The notes below the pieces were generated by a model. That model did not search any database. It was given only the letters and a program-made list of their open reading frames with translations, and was not told the origin of the DNA. A stretch of 64,000 nt of DNA from JAAFIP01 sp031367325. Its GTDB lineage: Bacteria; Pseudomonadota; Gammaproteobacteria; Burkholderiales; Burkholderiaceae_C. The stretch lies in the NCBI GenBank assembly GCA_031367325.1, contig JANLPQ010000027.1, positions 37,738 through 101,737 on the forward strand. The letters are read 5' to 3'. A program made the position numbers and the translations under genes. Positions 33,820 through 42,814 of the stretch are shown piece after piece (positions within the stretch are counted from its first letter, which is position 1; each line of letters begins with the position of its first letter).

Positions 33820-33878
33820 AGCACATAAGCCATTAACCCACGTAAAACCTGCTCAACCAGCTATTAAATTTATAGTGC
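33820..33878 (+). repeat. Dispersed intergenic repeat, copy 9
   Basis: Type A, core CCTGCTCAACCAG (one arm base changed, the same change as in copy 8), 13 bases after the paralogue 2 stop. Confidence 0.8.
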
Positions 33879-33914
33879 TTTAGAATACAGATTTACATTT
33901 AGCTAGGTTGCGCT

Positions 33915-34367
33915 ATGCCTGTACCTTTTGACTCCAGCACCATCACCCACGGCATACAGCTGGCGGTGGCTCCCGTGTTTTTGCTCACTGCTGTGTCGGG
34001 CATGATTGGCGCGGTGGCCGGGCGCTTGGCGCGCATTATCGACAGAGCACGCAGGGTAGAAGACGATGCCCGCGCCAGCGCAGACGACGCACTGCTGCAG
34101 CGCAGTTATATTGAGCTGGCCGAGCTGCGCCAGCGCGGGCGGCTGGCCAATGGCTGCATTGCGCTGCTGACCACTTGCGCTTTTTTAATCGGCCTGACAA
34201 TAATTTTTCTGTTTCTGGCAGAGACCACCGCCTTTCAAACCCCGCGCTGGGCAGTGGGCAGCTTTTTGGCAGGCGTGGTGTGCTTTTTGCTGGCACTGCT
34301 GTGCTTTTTGGCCGAGACTATCATTGCTACGCGGCTGCTTAATTTTCATATGTTGCGGCATAAATAG
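33915..34367 (+). CDS. DUF2721 family membrane protein
   Basis: 150 aa. Three membrane helices: about 16-36 (VAPVFLLTAVSGMIGAVAGR), 80-100 (GCIALLTTCAFLIGLTIIFL) and 113-136. A charged loop RLARIIDRARRVEDDAR follows the first, a pattern characteristic of DUF2721 proteins. Function unknown. Confidence 0.82.
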   Translation: MPVPFDSSTITHGIQLAVAPVFLLTAVSGMIGAVAGRLARIIDRARRVEDDARASADDALLQRSYIELAELRQRGRLANGCIALLTTCAFLIGLTIIFLFLAETTAFQTPRWAVGSFLAGVVCFLLALLCFLAETIIATRLLNFHMLRHK

Positions 34368-34453
34368 ACCATGCTGCTGCCGTAAATAGGGCTAGCCTGT
34401 CAGTACTGGCCTGGGCAATAATGCATGGTTATCAACTACAAGGGGCTACCACC

Positions 34454-34519
34454 ATGAAGGGCAATTTTGCAGCTATCGTACTGATCGTCGTCGGCGCGGG
34501 TTTTTATGCCAAGCAATAA
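34454..34519 (+). CDS. Possible 21-aa single-helix membrane peptide
   Basis: ATG with AAGGGG 8 bases before it, then a 21-codon frame with one hydrophobic helix (NFAAIVLIVVGAGFYA) flanked by Lys at both ends. The good ribosome site and membrane-peptide composition support expression; there is no comparative evidence here. Confidence 0.45.
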   Translation: MKGNFAAIVLIVVGAGFYAKQ

Positions 34520-34556
34520 ATCAGACACGCAAGACAAGCACTAGATGTGCTGGCCA

Positions 34557-35036
34557 TCAAAAAGCTTCTTTGGGTTTTTGGTAGGGCACCATTTTGGCTT
34601 TGCCGCCGCTCAGTTCTATCAAATGCAAAATGGCTTTTTGCATTCTGGGCAATAAGCTGTCGTCAAGTTTGCCGTAGATTTCAAACAGGAAACTACTGCT
34701 TTTTGAATCTGACACAAACTTGTCTGAAGAACTGGTAGTAACGCTGTAGCTGCAATCGTCTGGGCAGTTAAAGCTGAATGACATGAATTTTTCAGTGTGC
34801 AACACAGTGACAGTTTTTATGTCTTTGATTTGAATCGTATTTTTAGTGGTTTGACCATTGCCAATCATGGTGAAGGGTTCGAGTTTCCTGATCCATTCGC
34901 CATTATCAATTTTGTAGCTCAAATTGCGGATAGTGTTGTTAGCGGTTTGCGCCAAGATCCACTTCTCAGTTTCTTCCTTTGTTTGTGCCATCACCAGCAA
35001 TGGTAAAAAAGCCAGGGCGCATAGTAATCTTTTCAT
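34557..35036 (-). CDS. Uncharacterised secreted protein
   Basis: 159 aa, not recognised. Signal peptide MKRLLCALAFLPLLVMAQ. The mature part is rich in beta-strand patterns, with two cysteines close together (NCPDDC) likely forming a disulphide. First of three adjacent exported proteins on the minus strand. Confidence 0.7.
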   Translation of the reverse strand: MKRLLCALAFLPLLVMAQTKEETEKWILAQTANNTIRNLSYKIDNGEWIRKLEPFTMIGNGQTTKNTIQIKDIKTVTVLHTEKFMSFSFNCPDDCSYSVTTSSSDKFVSDSKSSSFLFEIYGKLDDSLLPRMQKAILHLIELSGGKAKMVPYQKPKEAF

Positions 35037-35106
35037 TTCGTGTACTCGAGAATTTTATAAATTGGGTAAAACTTCAGTTCTTCATGGCTTTATTTGCCGC
35101 TTGGAA

Positions 35107-36144
35107 CTACTGTTTTGGCATGCTGTTTAACGTGACGCGAAATTTACTGTAGGGCTGCCCCAGCGTGGTTCTGGATTCAGGGTCAAATTCCATTTTTTGG
35201 CTACTGAAAAATTTGCCAGGCAGCAGGTATGCGGTGTCGACTTGTTTAACCAAATCTGCTTTGTAGGTGAACTGCGTCATCAGTTTGCGCACTTCATCGT
35301 GCTGCGGGGTGAACGCAGCAGACATGGTCAAGCTGGTCAGCGGGCACACCCACTGGCCATCTGCTGGCGTGTCGCACGGCCCGTTGGTAAAGTCCATTTT
35401 GAAGTCGGGTGCAATCATAATTTTGCCCGGCTCTAAAAGGAAGGTACCAATATTGCTGGACCCATCTGGCGCGCTAGGCACCAGCCCACGCATATCCACA
35501 AAAATGCCGCTGGTCTTGCGGTACGCCCCGCGCTCTTCGTAGTAGCCTGGCGAATACCATTGCGTGACCGTGTTACCGTTATACGTAGTGCCGACTGGCC
35601 CGCCTCGCACCCAGGCTTGGTAGGTGTAAAAGCTGGGCAGTGTAGTTTTGGAAAAGTTGACAAAACCAATGGAAGATTTAATGGGCGTAGTAGCGCGGGC
35701 TAAACTGTCCAAGCTACCCAACCGCTCTTTTTTGACATAGCCTACCAGGTCATAAAAACCAGGCTCCATCACATAGTAGTAATGGCTGTTGGTCAGCACC
35801 TTACCCTTGCCATCATCTGAGTCACGCGCCCCCAAGATAAAAGTTTTTTTGGTTTGACGGTGTACCCAATAAGTTAGCGGTGGCCGGTAGCTGCCTGGCA
35901 ACGTAATGCTCTCAGACAGATCAGTGGTGGGGTTAAAGGTGCCCACCGTAGAAATTAAAACTGCCTTGCCCAATGCCAAGGCTTGGTTCACATCACTGCC
36001 ATTGTTGGCCACCTGCAGCACACCGCAGCCGCTGAGTGCTAGCAGCGAGGCGGTGATGGACAGCGCCAAGGTGGTGCGCGGTGGCCCAGCACGTCTGCAC
36101 TGTGTCGACGTGTTGATTATTAAGGAAAAGAAGTCTATTAGCAT
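35107..36144 (-). CDS. Uncharacterised lipoprotein
   Basis: 345 aa. Long N-terminal region, then a hydrophobic stretch and lipobox LALSGC (about residues 35-40). No family recognised. Tyr-rich segments (NSHYYYVMEPGFYDLVGYV) suggest an all-beta periplasmic domain. The start with AGGTAACCC before it is plausible, although an internal start nearer the signal cannot be excluded. It lies 23 bases downstream of the next lipoprotein gene. Confidence 0.7.
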   Translation of the reverse strand: MLIDFFSLIINTSTQCRRAGPPRTTLALSITASLLALSGCGVLQVANNGSDVNQALALGKAVLISTVGTFNPTTDLSESITLPGSYRPPLTYWVHRQTKKTFILGARDSDDGKGKVLTNSHYYYVMEPGFYDLVGYVKKERLGSLDSLARATTPIKSSIGFVNFSKTTLPSFYTYQAWVRGGPVGTTYNGNTVTQWYSPGYYEERGAYRKTSGIFVDMRGLVPSAPDGSSNIGTFLLEPGKIMIAPDFKMDFTNGPCDTPADGQWVCPLTSLTMSAAFTPQHDEVRKLMTQFTYKADLVKQVDTAYLLPGKFFSSQKMEFDPESRTTLGQPYSKFRVTLNSMPKQ

Positions 36145-36167
36145 GGGTTACCTAGTTAAGGATGTGT

Positions 36168-37292
36168 TCAGGGAAAAACCACGCCTCGATCCAGGTCTGC
36201 TGCAATCTCACCTTTGCTATACAAGCTGTACCAATTACCTGCAGTAAACCCTACAAATACGTCGGCCATATAGTAAAAACCTGCCGCACTGCTTTCTGCG
36301 AGGTATTGCTCGGTTTGTGGTTGGTATTCGATGAGTTTATTTTTGAATACTTGGTAGGTCATGGGTGTATTGTTGGCGCTGTCTAACTCGTATATGAAGC
36401 TAGATTTACCGCCTGACCCGATGATGCCTAGCGGATACCCGGTTGATATGTATCGGTAACCCAGGCCACCCTTGAGAGCCAACTGCGCTTCAAAACCCGC
36501 ACGGTTTACAGGATCAGCTTCTACGCTGTAAGCATAGGTGCCTACATGCCTACTGTCTTTAACATAAATGCCGGACAACTTGGTGCCAAAGCCAAAGCCT
36601 AGAAAACGGTAACCTTCTCGCCCTCGGTCATTGAGCTGGTCTGTCCACTGCTGTAGGCTGGTGTATTCGACCACTTGGTAGGTGTAAATAGAGGGTTTGT
36701 CAACATTGCGTACAAATAACGGCAACTGCTCGCCAATCAAACCGCTGGGCACGCTTAGTTTGTATTGATATCCCAGACTACCTTGACGGATGAGTTCGGC
36801 AATAAAGTTGGCATATTGTGCTGTGCCAATATCAAGATTGATGGGTGTCGTAATCTTGGTATATTTGAAGGCGTATGTATCTGTTTTGGTCGAGCTTTTG
36901 ACATACATATTCATGTATTTGTGACCGAGCAAACTGTTGTCTAAAATTTTTAGTTGCGACACATAGGCAAGGCCTTGACTGCCTTGCTGATCAAGCTGCG
37001 TAATGAAAGTGTCCATGCCCGCTGTGAGATCAATGAACTTGTAGGTCGCAGTAGAAGCAGTCGGGGCCGGAGCAGGGGCGGGAGCGGGAGCGGGAGTTGG
37101 AGCCGGTGTGCCCGCAGGCGGTGCGGCTGCTGGAGTGCCCGCTGGTGAAGATGTCTCCCCAATAGCCGTCGTAGTTGCATCGCCGCCACCGCCACCACCA
37201 CAAGCTGTTGCTAGAAGTGCGGCAGCCATTAGCGCACTTATCCAGCGTAACTTTGGATGGTAGTTTTTTTGAAACTTTAAGTCAGATATCAT
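36168..37292 (-). CDS. Lipoprotein with five GxxGY-type repeats
   Basis: 374 aa. Lipobox LLATAC, then six glycines and a Pro/Ala-rich spacer (PAPAPAPAPAP). The rest consists of five units of about 55 residues, each with a short helix ending in a glycine turn: LDQQGSQGLAYVS, LIRQGSLGYQYKL, LNDRGREGYRFLG, LALKGGLGYRYIS, LAESSAAGFYYMA. The turn resembles the GxEGW motif of DUF4177 proteins. AAAGGAAAC precedes the start. Function unknown. Confidence 0.75.
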   Translation of the reverse strand: MISDLKFQKNYHPKLRWISALMAAALLATACGGGGGGDATTTAIGETSSPAGTPAAAPPAGTPAPTPAPAPAPAPAPTASTATYKFIDLTAGMDTFITQLDQQGSQGLAYVSQLKILDNSLLGHKYMNMYVKSSTKTDTYAFKYTKITTPINLDIGTAQYANFIAELIRQGSLGYQYKLSVPSGLIGEQLPLFVRNVDKPSIYTYQVVEYTSLQQWTDQLNDRGREGYRFLGFGFGTKLSGIYVKDSRHVGTYAYSVEADPVNRAGFEAQLALKGGLGYRYISTGYPLGIIGSGGKSSFIYELDSANNTPMTYQVFKNKLIEYQPQTEQYLAESSAAGFYYMADVFVGFTAGNWYSLYSKGEIAADLDRGVVFP

Positions 37293-37383
37293 TTTGTTTC
37301 CTTTTTACGCGATTAATTTTTTAAGCGTTTAAACTTTCTGCATGATGCATTTTTTGCTTGAATTTTTCAGTAAAAAACTTCTA

Positions 37384-37427
37384 GCCCAATGAAATAATGC
37401 TTAAGAATCTATTAAATTCATAGTGCA
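37384..37427 (+). repeat. Degenerate dispersed repeat
   Basis: Only the right flank (CTATTAAATTCATAGTG) is clear; the core has decayed to CTTAAGAAT. Confidence 0.4.
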
Positions 37428-37429
37428 CA

Positions 37430-39004
37430 CTATCTGCCCGAACTGGTGTAGCGGCTGGCGATTACTGTACCCAGCGAGTTATCAAACTGCATCCACACCG
37501 TCATCGCGTTGCCTCGCGCGTTCATGGCAATGTGGGGCCGCTCGGCATCGCTACTGTAGTCCTCAGCAAGCACGGGGGCTGCCCAGCCGCTGCCTGCGGT
37601 GTAGCGGGCAGAGTAAATATTTGTCCCTGTATTGGTGTATGCCCATAGCACATTGACGTTGCCTTGGTCATCAATACCAGCCTGCGCAAACTCATTGCTA
37701 GGTCTAAATCCTGGCAGGTTGACGTTAAGCTGTTGCGGCTCCCAGGTACCATCACTGCGGCTGCGGGCAGCCCATACCAAACTATCACCATTGCCGTTAT
37801 TTAGCTGCCAGGTAGCAACAGCCGCACCCTGCGCATTCATTTGAACGCTACCGCCATACACAGAAGGGCAGTTAATACAACTTAGCGGCACGCCTACTGG
37901 CACTGCCGTGCTGTCTGAGCCCCAAGCCCCGCCGCTGTAACGCTTTGACCACAGGTTTAGCTCGTATCCAGCTTGACCGGGGATCAGCAATTGATGTTGA
38001 AAAGTCAGCAGCGCATTGCCATTTTGATCAGTCGCCAGGCCGCGCGCGCCGCCTAACAGAAGATTGTCTGTGTGACGCATGACTGGCGCATTGGTACCCC
38101 AGCCAGAACCCACCGTATATTGGTTGCCCCAGATCGCAGAGCGAACGCCACCACCAGTGCCACCGCCACTACGCGAACTGTTCCACACAGCCAGTGCATT
38201 GCCGTTGGGCAAAAACGTGACCAGCACACCGCCACCACCACCGCCTACGGTATTTTCGTTTTCGATACGCACAGGCGCACTCCATCCGCCAGCGGCTGTA
38301 TAGCGGCTAGCATAGATGGTTGTTTGTAAGCTTTCATAACGGCTCCACACTGCCATAGCATTGCCGTTGGCGTCTATTGCAAAAGCGATGTTGGCATCGG
38401 CAAGCAATGGTTTGTTGGTCTCGATGGCCAGCGGTGCTGCCCAGCCAGATGCTGGGTCATAGGCGCGGGACGACAGGTTTGATGCGAAAACGTTGGTGCC
38501 TGGCGCATTCTCCGTACCTTGTAAAAACCAAACTACGATGGCCTTGCCAGTTACTTTGTCCATGCTGATCGTGGCTGACTTTAAGTTTTGCCCGGTGGTC
38601 GGCCCCGCAATGGACTCAATAGCCTGCCAGCCACTGCCCGCCACATAGCGACGGGCTAGCAGCTCTTCTGATTCTCCAGTTGGAGACAATATCGAGCTTT
38701 TCTGCACGACCCAAACCGTAAGCGCATTGCCCGCATTGTCGATGGCGACCATAGGCGGGTAGTTACCGCCTTCACCCGCTCTGGAGATAATGGCGGGGTC
38801 TAGCAAGCCAGCATTAACAGGAGGTGTTGTGCCGCCAGGCACGATGGGGTTGCCATTGCTATCAACAGAGGTTGAGCCTCCAGTTACATCACCGCCGCCG
38901 CCTCCGCCGCCGCCACAGGCCACAAACAACAATGCTGTAGCTAGCAGGGCTCCTAACAGGCCAATACGATTTTTTTCGAAGAATTTAAGTGTGTGGTGAT
39001 TCAT
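37430..39004 (-). CDS. Lipoprotein with about eight GNAxxVW repeats
   Basis: 524 aa from MNHHTLKFF, preceded by AAGGG; the longer upstream frame lacks a ribosome site. Lipobox LLFVAC followed by eight glycines. The mature part repeats a beta unit whose core reads DNAGNALTVW, DANGNAMAVW, LPNGNALAVW, DDQGNVNVLW, NARGNAMTVW, each followed by a segment such as YASRYTAAGGW or ARRYVAGSGW. This suggests a beta-propeller-like exported protein. Ligand unknown. Divergent from the two-component system at 39228. Confidence 0.78.
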   Translation of the reverse strand: MNHHTLKFFEKNRIGLLGALLATALLFVACGGGGGGGGDVTGGSTSVDSNGNPIVPGGTTPPVNAGLLDPAIISRAGEGGNYPPMVAIDNAGNALTVWVVQKSSILSPTGESEELLARRYVAGSGWQAIESIAGPTTGQNLKSATISMDKVTGKAIVVWFLQGTENAPGTNVFASNLSSRAYDPASGWAAPLAIETNKPLLADANIAFAIDANGNAMAVWSRYESLQTTIYASRYTAAGGWSAPVRIENENTVGGGGGGVLVTFLPNGNALAVWNSSRSGGGTGGGVRSAIWGNQYTVGSGWGTNAPVMRHTDNLLLGGARGLATDQNGNALLTFQHQLLIPGQAGYELNLWSKRYSGGAWGSDSTAVPVGVPLSCINCPSVYGGSVQMNAQGAAVATWQLNNGNGDSLVWAARSRSDGTWEPQQLNVNLPGFRPSNEFAQAGIDDQGNVNVLWAYTNTGTNIYSARYTAGSGWAAPVLAEDYSSDAERPHIAMNARGNAMTVWMQFDNSLGTVIASRYTSSGR

Positions 39005-39227
39005 TTTGACCCTTAATAACTTAAAGATGTAGTGCTGAAATAACTTGCCAAAACAATCTTTGGTTTGCAATGCAGTGTCCAATCAGTCCGCATTTGTCAT
39101 AACCCTCCCCAAGTAGGGTTGATGTAACCAAATGAAAATTTGAGTGGCAATTAATTCACGAAAGTAAGGGTTTTCCGTTGTGGGCGATAGGCAGGCGAGT
39201 GTTGTTTATTACCTAGCAGGCATTAAC

Positions 39228-39926
39228 ATGCAGACCTTGAAGGACACAAAAGCCGTGAAATCTGTGCGTTATGCGTTGGTGGTGGATGACCACCCATTGG
39301 TCAGCAGGGGTGTGGCCGAATACCTTAAAACGCAGACCCTGCTAGACGACGTGATGGTGGCTAGCGCGGTGCCCCAAGCGCAGGCGTTGATCGATCAATG
39401 GGGCTCACCCGCTGTATTGCTGGTAGATTTTTGGCTGGGCGAGGGTGCTACCGATAAATTTGTGAGCCATGTTCGTAGCCGCTGGCCAGACACCCGCGTA
39501 CTGGTGATGAGTGGCGACGATAACCCCGCGATTGCCACCAAAGCTCAGGCCTGTGGAGCACATGGGTTTTTACACAAGCAGGAGGCACCGCAGGTGTTTA
39601 GCGATGCAGTGTCAGCCGTACTGGCTGGGCTAACTTGGTATGCCACCGACGCTGCTGATACAGCAGAGGCTCTAGGCACACCGCGCAATGCGCGATCTGT
39701 CACCGTGACGCCTGCCGACTTGGGACTGACTGTGCGTCAAGGTCAAATTTTGGGCATGCTTTTGCAAGCTTTGCCTAATAAACGGATTGCCGATGAGCTA
39801 TCCGTATCTGAGAGCACTGTTAAAGAGCATGTCACGGCTATTTTGAACAAGCTATTGGTCAGCAACAGGGTAGAGCTGATCACCAAGCTGCGTGGTATGA
39901 CGTTGGCGCAAGGCATGTTCGAATGA
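39228..39926 (+). CDS. LuxR/NarL-family response regulator
   Basis: 232 aa from MQTLKDTKAV; a GTG 48 bases upstream is in frame. Receiver domain with acidic pair VVDDHP, phosphorylation Asp in LLVDFW, MSGDD and Lys in LHKQE. The C-terminal LuxR helix-turn-helix has LTVRQGQILGMLLQ and NKRIADELSVSESTVKEHV. Its stop overlaps the kinase start (ATGA), so the two form a pair. The adjacent divergent lipoprotein gene is a plausible target. Confidence 0.88.
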   Translation: MQTLKDTKAVKSVRYALVVDDHPLVSRGVAEYLKTQTLLDDVMVASAVPQAQALIDQWGSPAVLLVDFWLGEGATDKFVSHVRSRWPDTRVLVMSGDDNPAIATKAQACGAHGFLHKQEAPQVFSDAVSAVLAGLTWYATDAADTAEALGTPRNARSVTVTPADLGLTVRQGQILGMLLQALPNKRIADELSVSESTVKEHVTAILNKLLVSNRVELITKLRGMTLAQGMFE

Positions 39927-41725
39927 GCACATTACCAGCTGACGTAGGACATGATGTTAATGATGAAGCCATCAGCCCGTCGGGCCGTGCCAGACTATTA
40001 GAGATGAGCTATTCGCGGATACCCATTAATGTTTTTGTGGTGCCCACACTTGCGTTCGCACTTACTTGGTTTTACGCACAGAAAAATGATGCCTCAGGCA
40101 TGGCTGTATGGGCATTTTTTCAGCTGCTGTTTGCAATTATCCTTCGCCAGTGTCATGGTGTCTATGTGCGTGATTTAGCCACTATGGGGGACAGTGCCGT
40201 ACTGGCCAAATGGTTGCCATTAACCAAGAAGCTAGCCATTGTCTACGGGCTATTATTGTCAGCACCAGCATTTATCACCTTGGGTAAAGCGCCCTTTGAG
40301 TTCGGCATGTTGCTCCTACTCTGCGTCAGTGCCATTACTGCGGCTAACGCGACACACCAGACACCTGAGCTAGGTATATTCTGGCGTTTGTTTCTAACAG
40401 GTTGGAATCTCATTGCGGTCATGGTGTACTGGATTTTTCCTGATCATTGGCATTTCATTTTGCCTATGGTTCTGATATTCAGCGCCATGATGTTTCGCCA
40501 AGCGCGAATAGCCAATAAGTTTTTTATCAAACAAATCGTGCTTGAAGAGCGCAGCATTAAACTTGCTGAGCAATACAAAAACGCCAAAGAACAGGCCGAA
40601 GAAGCCCTAGCTGCTAAAGACCAGTTTCTGGCCACCGCCAGCCACGACCTGCGCCAGCCCGTGCACGCGATGGGCATGTTAATCGAAGCTATCGTCCACC
40701 GTAACGAGCAACCATCTCTGTGCCCATTGCTAGGTGACCTTAAAAGTAGTGTGCAGTCGGTTAACTTGATGTTCAATTCATTACTGGATTTGTCCAAGAT
40801 TGAATCTGGTCAAGTAATTAGCCAAAGCAGCGCTGTGGTGTTGCAGCACATGTTGCACGAAGTGTGTGCACTGTTTCGTGAGGAGGCCAAGCGCCGTAGT
40901 TTGCAGCTACGGCTGCGTTTGTGCAATGCTGACGCGGTGGTACAAACCGACGCATCGCTGCTGCGGCAAGCTGTCGTTAACCTAGTGCAAAACGCACTTC
41001 GCTACACGCAAACCGGTGGTGTGTTAGTGGGCATACGCAGGCGCGGCACAGCTTGGCAAATAGAAGTATGGGACACGGGTGTAGGCGTGTCTGACCAAGA
41101 GCGCGAGCAAATCTACACGCCGTTTTACCGCAACGAAAATGCTTGGCGCATCGACAGTGCTGGCCATGGCTTGGGCTTGGCCGTAGTGGCCCGTTGTGCC
41201 AAGCTGATGGGTGCCACTTACGGGCTGACTTCGCGTTTGGGTCTCGGATCACGTTTTTGGTTGCAATTACCCGCATCGGCTGCGGCGCAAGGGGCGGTGT
41301 GTCTGCCACTGGTTACTAGCGCTGGTTTGATTGCAACGCCATTGCACCCTTTAAGCGGGACTTGTCTGGTGGTAGAGGATGACCCGCAGGTCAGTGCTGC
41401 ATGGCTGGCTTTGTTTCAAGCTTGGCAGGTGGAGGCTAAGTTTGTCACTTGCGCTAACGAAGCCTTTGCTGTGCTAGATGCAGGCTTTGCGCCGCGTGCC
41501 ATATTGTGCGATCAACGTCTGCGGTCGGGCGAGAGCGGTTTTGATATTTTGCGCTCTTTACTAGAGCGTTGCCCCCAAGCCCGCGGTGCAATGGTCAGCG
41601 GTGAACATAATTCACCAGAGCTGCTGCGCGCCGAGAGCGATGGGTATTTGGTGCTGCGTAAACCTTTAGATGTGACTGATTTGCACGAGGTACTAGCGCG
41701 CTGGTTTCAATCTCCAGTTACCTGA
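39923..41725 (+). CDS. Hybrid sensor histidine kinase with C-terminal receiver
   Basis: 600 aa. Five to six membrane helices at about 30-195 without a large periplasmic loop, a short coiled coil, HisKA with ASHDLRQPVHAMGML (phospho-His), HATPase with NLVQNALRYTQTGG, DTGVGVSD and GHGLGLAVVARCA, then a receiver domain from about 475 (VVEDDP, Asp in ILCDQRL, LRKPLD). This architecture is common in Burkholderiales orphan-type hybrids; here its partner regulator gene is just upstream. Confidence 0.88.
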   Translation: MSTLPADVGHDVNDEAISPSGRARLLEMSYSRIPINVFVVPTLAFALTWFYAQKNDASGMAVWAFFQLLFAIILRQCHGVYVRDLATMGDSAVLAKWLPLTKKLAIVYGLLLSAPAFITLGKAPFEFGMLLLLCVSAITAANATHQTPELGIFWRLFLTGWNLIAVMVYWIFPDHWHFILPMVLIFSAMMFRQARIANKFFIKQIVLEERSIKLAEQYKNAKEQAEEALAAKDQFLATASHDLRQPVHAMGMLIEAIVHRNEQPSLCPLLGDLKSSVQSVNLMFNSLLDLSKIESGQVISQSSAVVLQHMLHEVCALFREEAKRRSLQLRLRLCNADAVVQTDASLLRQAVVNLVQNALRYTQTGGVLVGIRRRGTAWQIEVWDTGVGVSDQEREQIYTPFYRNENAWRIDSAGHGLGLAVVARCAKLMGATYGLTSRLGLGSRFWLQLPASAAAQGAVCLPLVTSAGLIATPLHPLSGTCLVVEDDPQVSAAWLALFQAWQVEAKFVTCANEAFAVLDAGFAPRAILCDQRLRSGESGFDILRSLLERCPQARGAMVSGEHNSPELLRAESDGYLVLRKPLDVTDLHEVLARWFQSPVT

Positions 41726-41809
41726 GACATCGATGCTTGTGTAGTCTTTAAAATTCACTACAGCACACAATACGCAAAACATAACGCGTCAACCTACGAA
41801 AGCACAACC

Positions 41810-42814
41810 ATGCACTACCGCAATCTTGGCAAAAGCAACCTCAAAGTATCCGCCCTGTGCCTGGGCACCATGATGTTTGGTGACCAAACGGCGCGTGACG
41901 AGGCGGCGGCGATTGTGGCTGATGCGCATGCCCAAGGGGTGAACTACATTGACACGGCAGACGTGTACACCAAAGGCGCGTCAGAAATCATGCTGGGCGA
42001 GCTGCTGAAAACGCAGCGCCACGACTGGGTGCTGGCCACCAAGCTGGGTAACAAAATGACCGAGCGGGTGAACGAAGGGCATTTTTCGCGCAGTTGGATG
42101 TTGCGAGAAATTGACGCATCGCTGTCGCGCCTGCAAACCGATTATGTGGACATTTTGTACTTGCATTTAGACCATAACGGGATGGACCTGGAAGAGCCTC
42201 TGCGTGCGCTGGACGCTATGCTGCGCGCAGGCAAGATTCGCTACTGGGGCGTGTCTAACTTTCGTGGCTGGCGCATTGCCGAGGCAGTGCACACCGCGCG
42301 CCAGTTGGGCATGCCTGGCCCCACGGTATGCCAGCCGTATTACAACCTGCTTAACCGCATGCCCGAGGTAGAGATACTGCCTGCCTGCGCGCACTACGGC
42401 CTGGGCGTTACGCCCTACAGCCCCATCGCACGCGGCGTGTTAACGGGCAAGTATCCGCCCGGCCAACCCGCACCCGAGGGCACGCGCGCAGGCCGGGGCG
42501 ACAAGCGCATCGCACAAACCGAGTTTCGCGAAGAGTCGCTGGTGATTGCACAAACACTGAAGATCTATGCAGAAAATAAGGGCATCAGCTTGGCTAACTT
42601 TGCTACCGCTTGGGTGCTGGCTAACACTGCGGTTAGCTCGGTAATTGCCGGGCCGCGCACGCTGGCGCAGTGGCAAGACTACCTGCCTGCGCTGGACTAT
42701 GTAGTCACACCAGACGACGAGCAATTGGTCGACAGCCTGGTGCGCCCGGGCCATCCGTCTACACCGGGTTATACCGACCCGGCTTATCCGCTGGTTGATC
42801 GGGTACACACTTGA
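41810..42814 (+). CDS. Aldo/keto reductase
   Basis: 334 aa. LGKSNLKVSALCLGTMMFG, catalytic Asp and Tyr in DTADVYTKG, Lys in LATKLG, His in LYLHLDH, and NADPH-site SSVIAGPRT. A standard AKR barrel of the YajO/Tas-like group. The next gene starts on the last base of its stop (TGATG), coupling it with a tetratricopeptide paralogue. Confidence 0.88.
   Translation: MHYRNLGKSNLKVSALCLGTMMFGDQTARDEAAAIVADAHAQGVNYIDTADVYTKGASEIMLGELLKTQRHDWVLATKLGNKMTERVNEGHFSRSWMLREIDASLSRLQTDYVDILYLHLDHNGMDLEEPLRALDAMLRAGKIRYWGVSNFRGWRIAEAVHTARQLGMPGPTVCQPYYNLLNRMPEVEILPACAHYGLGVTPYSPIARGVLTGKYPPGQPAPEGTRAGRGDKRIAQTEFREESLVIAQTLKIYAENKGISLANFATAWVLANTAVSSVIAGPRTLAQWQDYLPALDYVVTPDDEQLVDSLVRPGHPSTPGYTDPAYPLVDRVHT

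Noticed and set aside
26413..33878. Integron cassette array with repeats as attC sites
   Set aside because: The repeat lacks recognisable RYYYAAC/GTTRRRY ends, also occurs beside core genes far away, and does not follow a one-gene-one-site order. No integrase gene is present.
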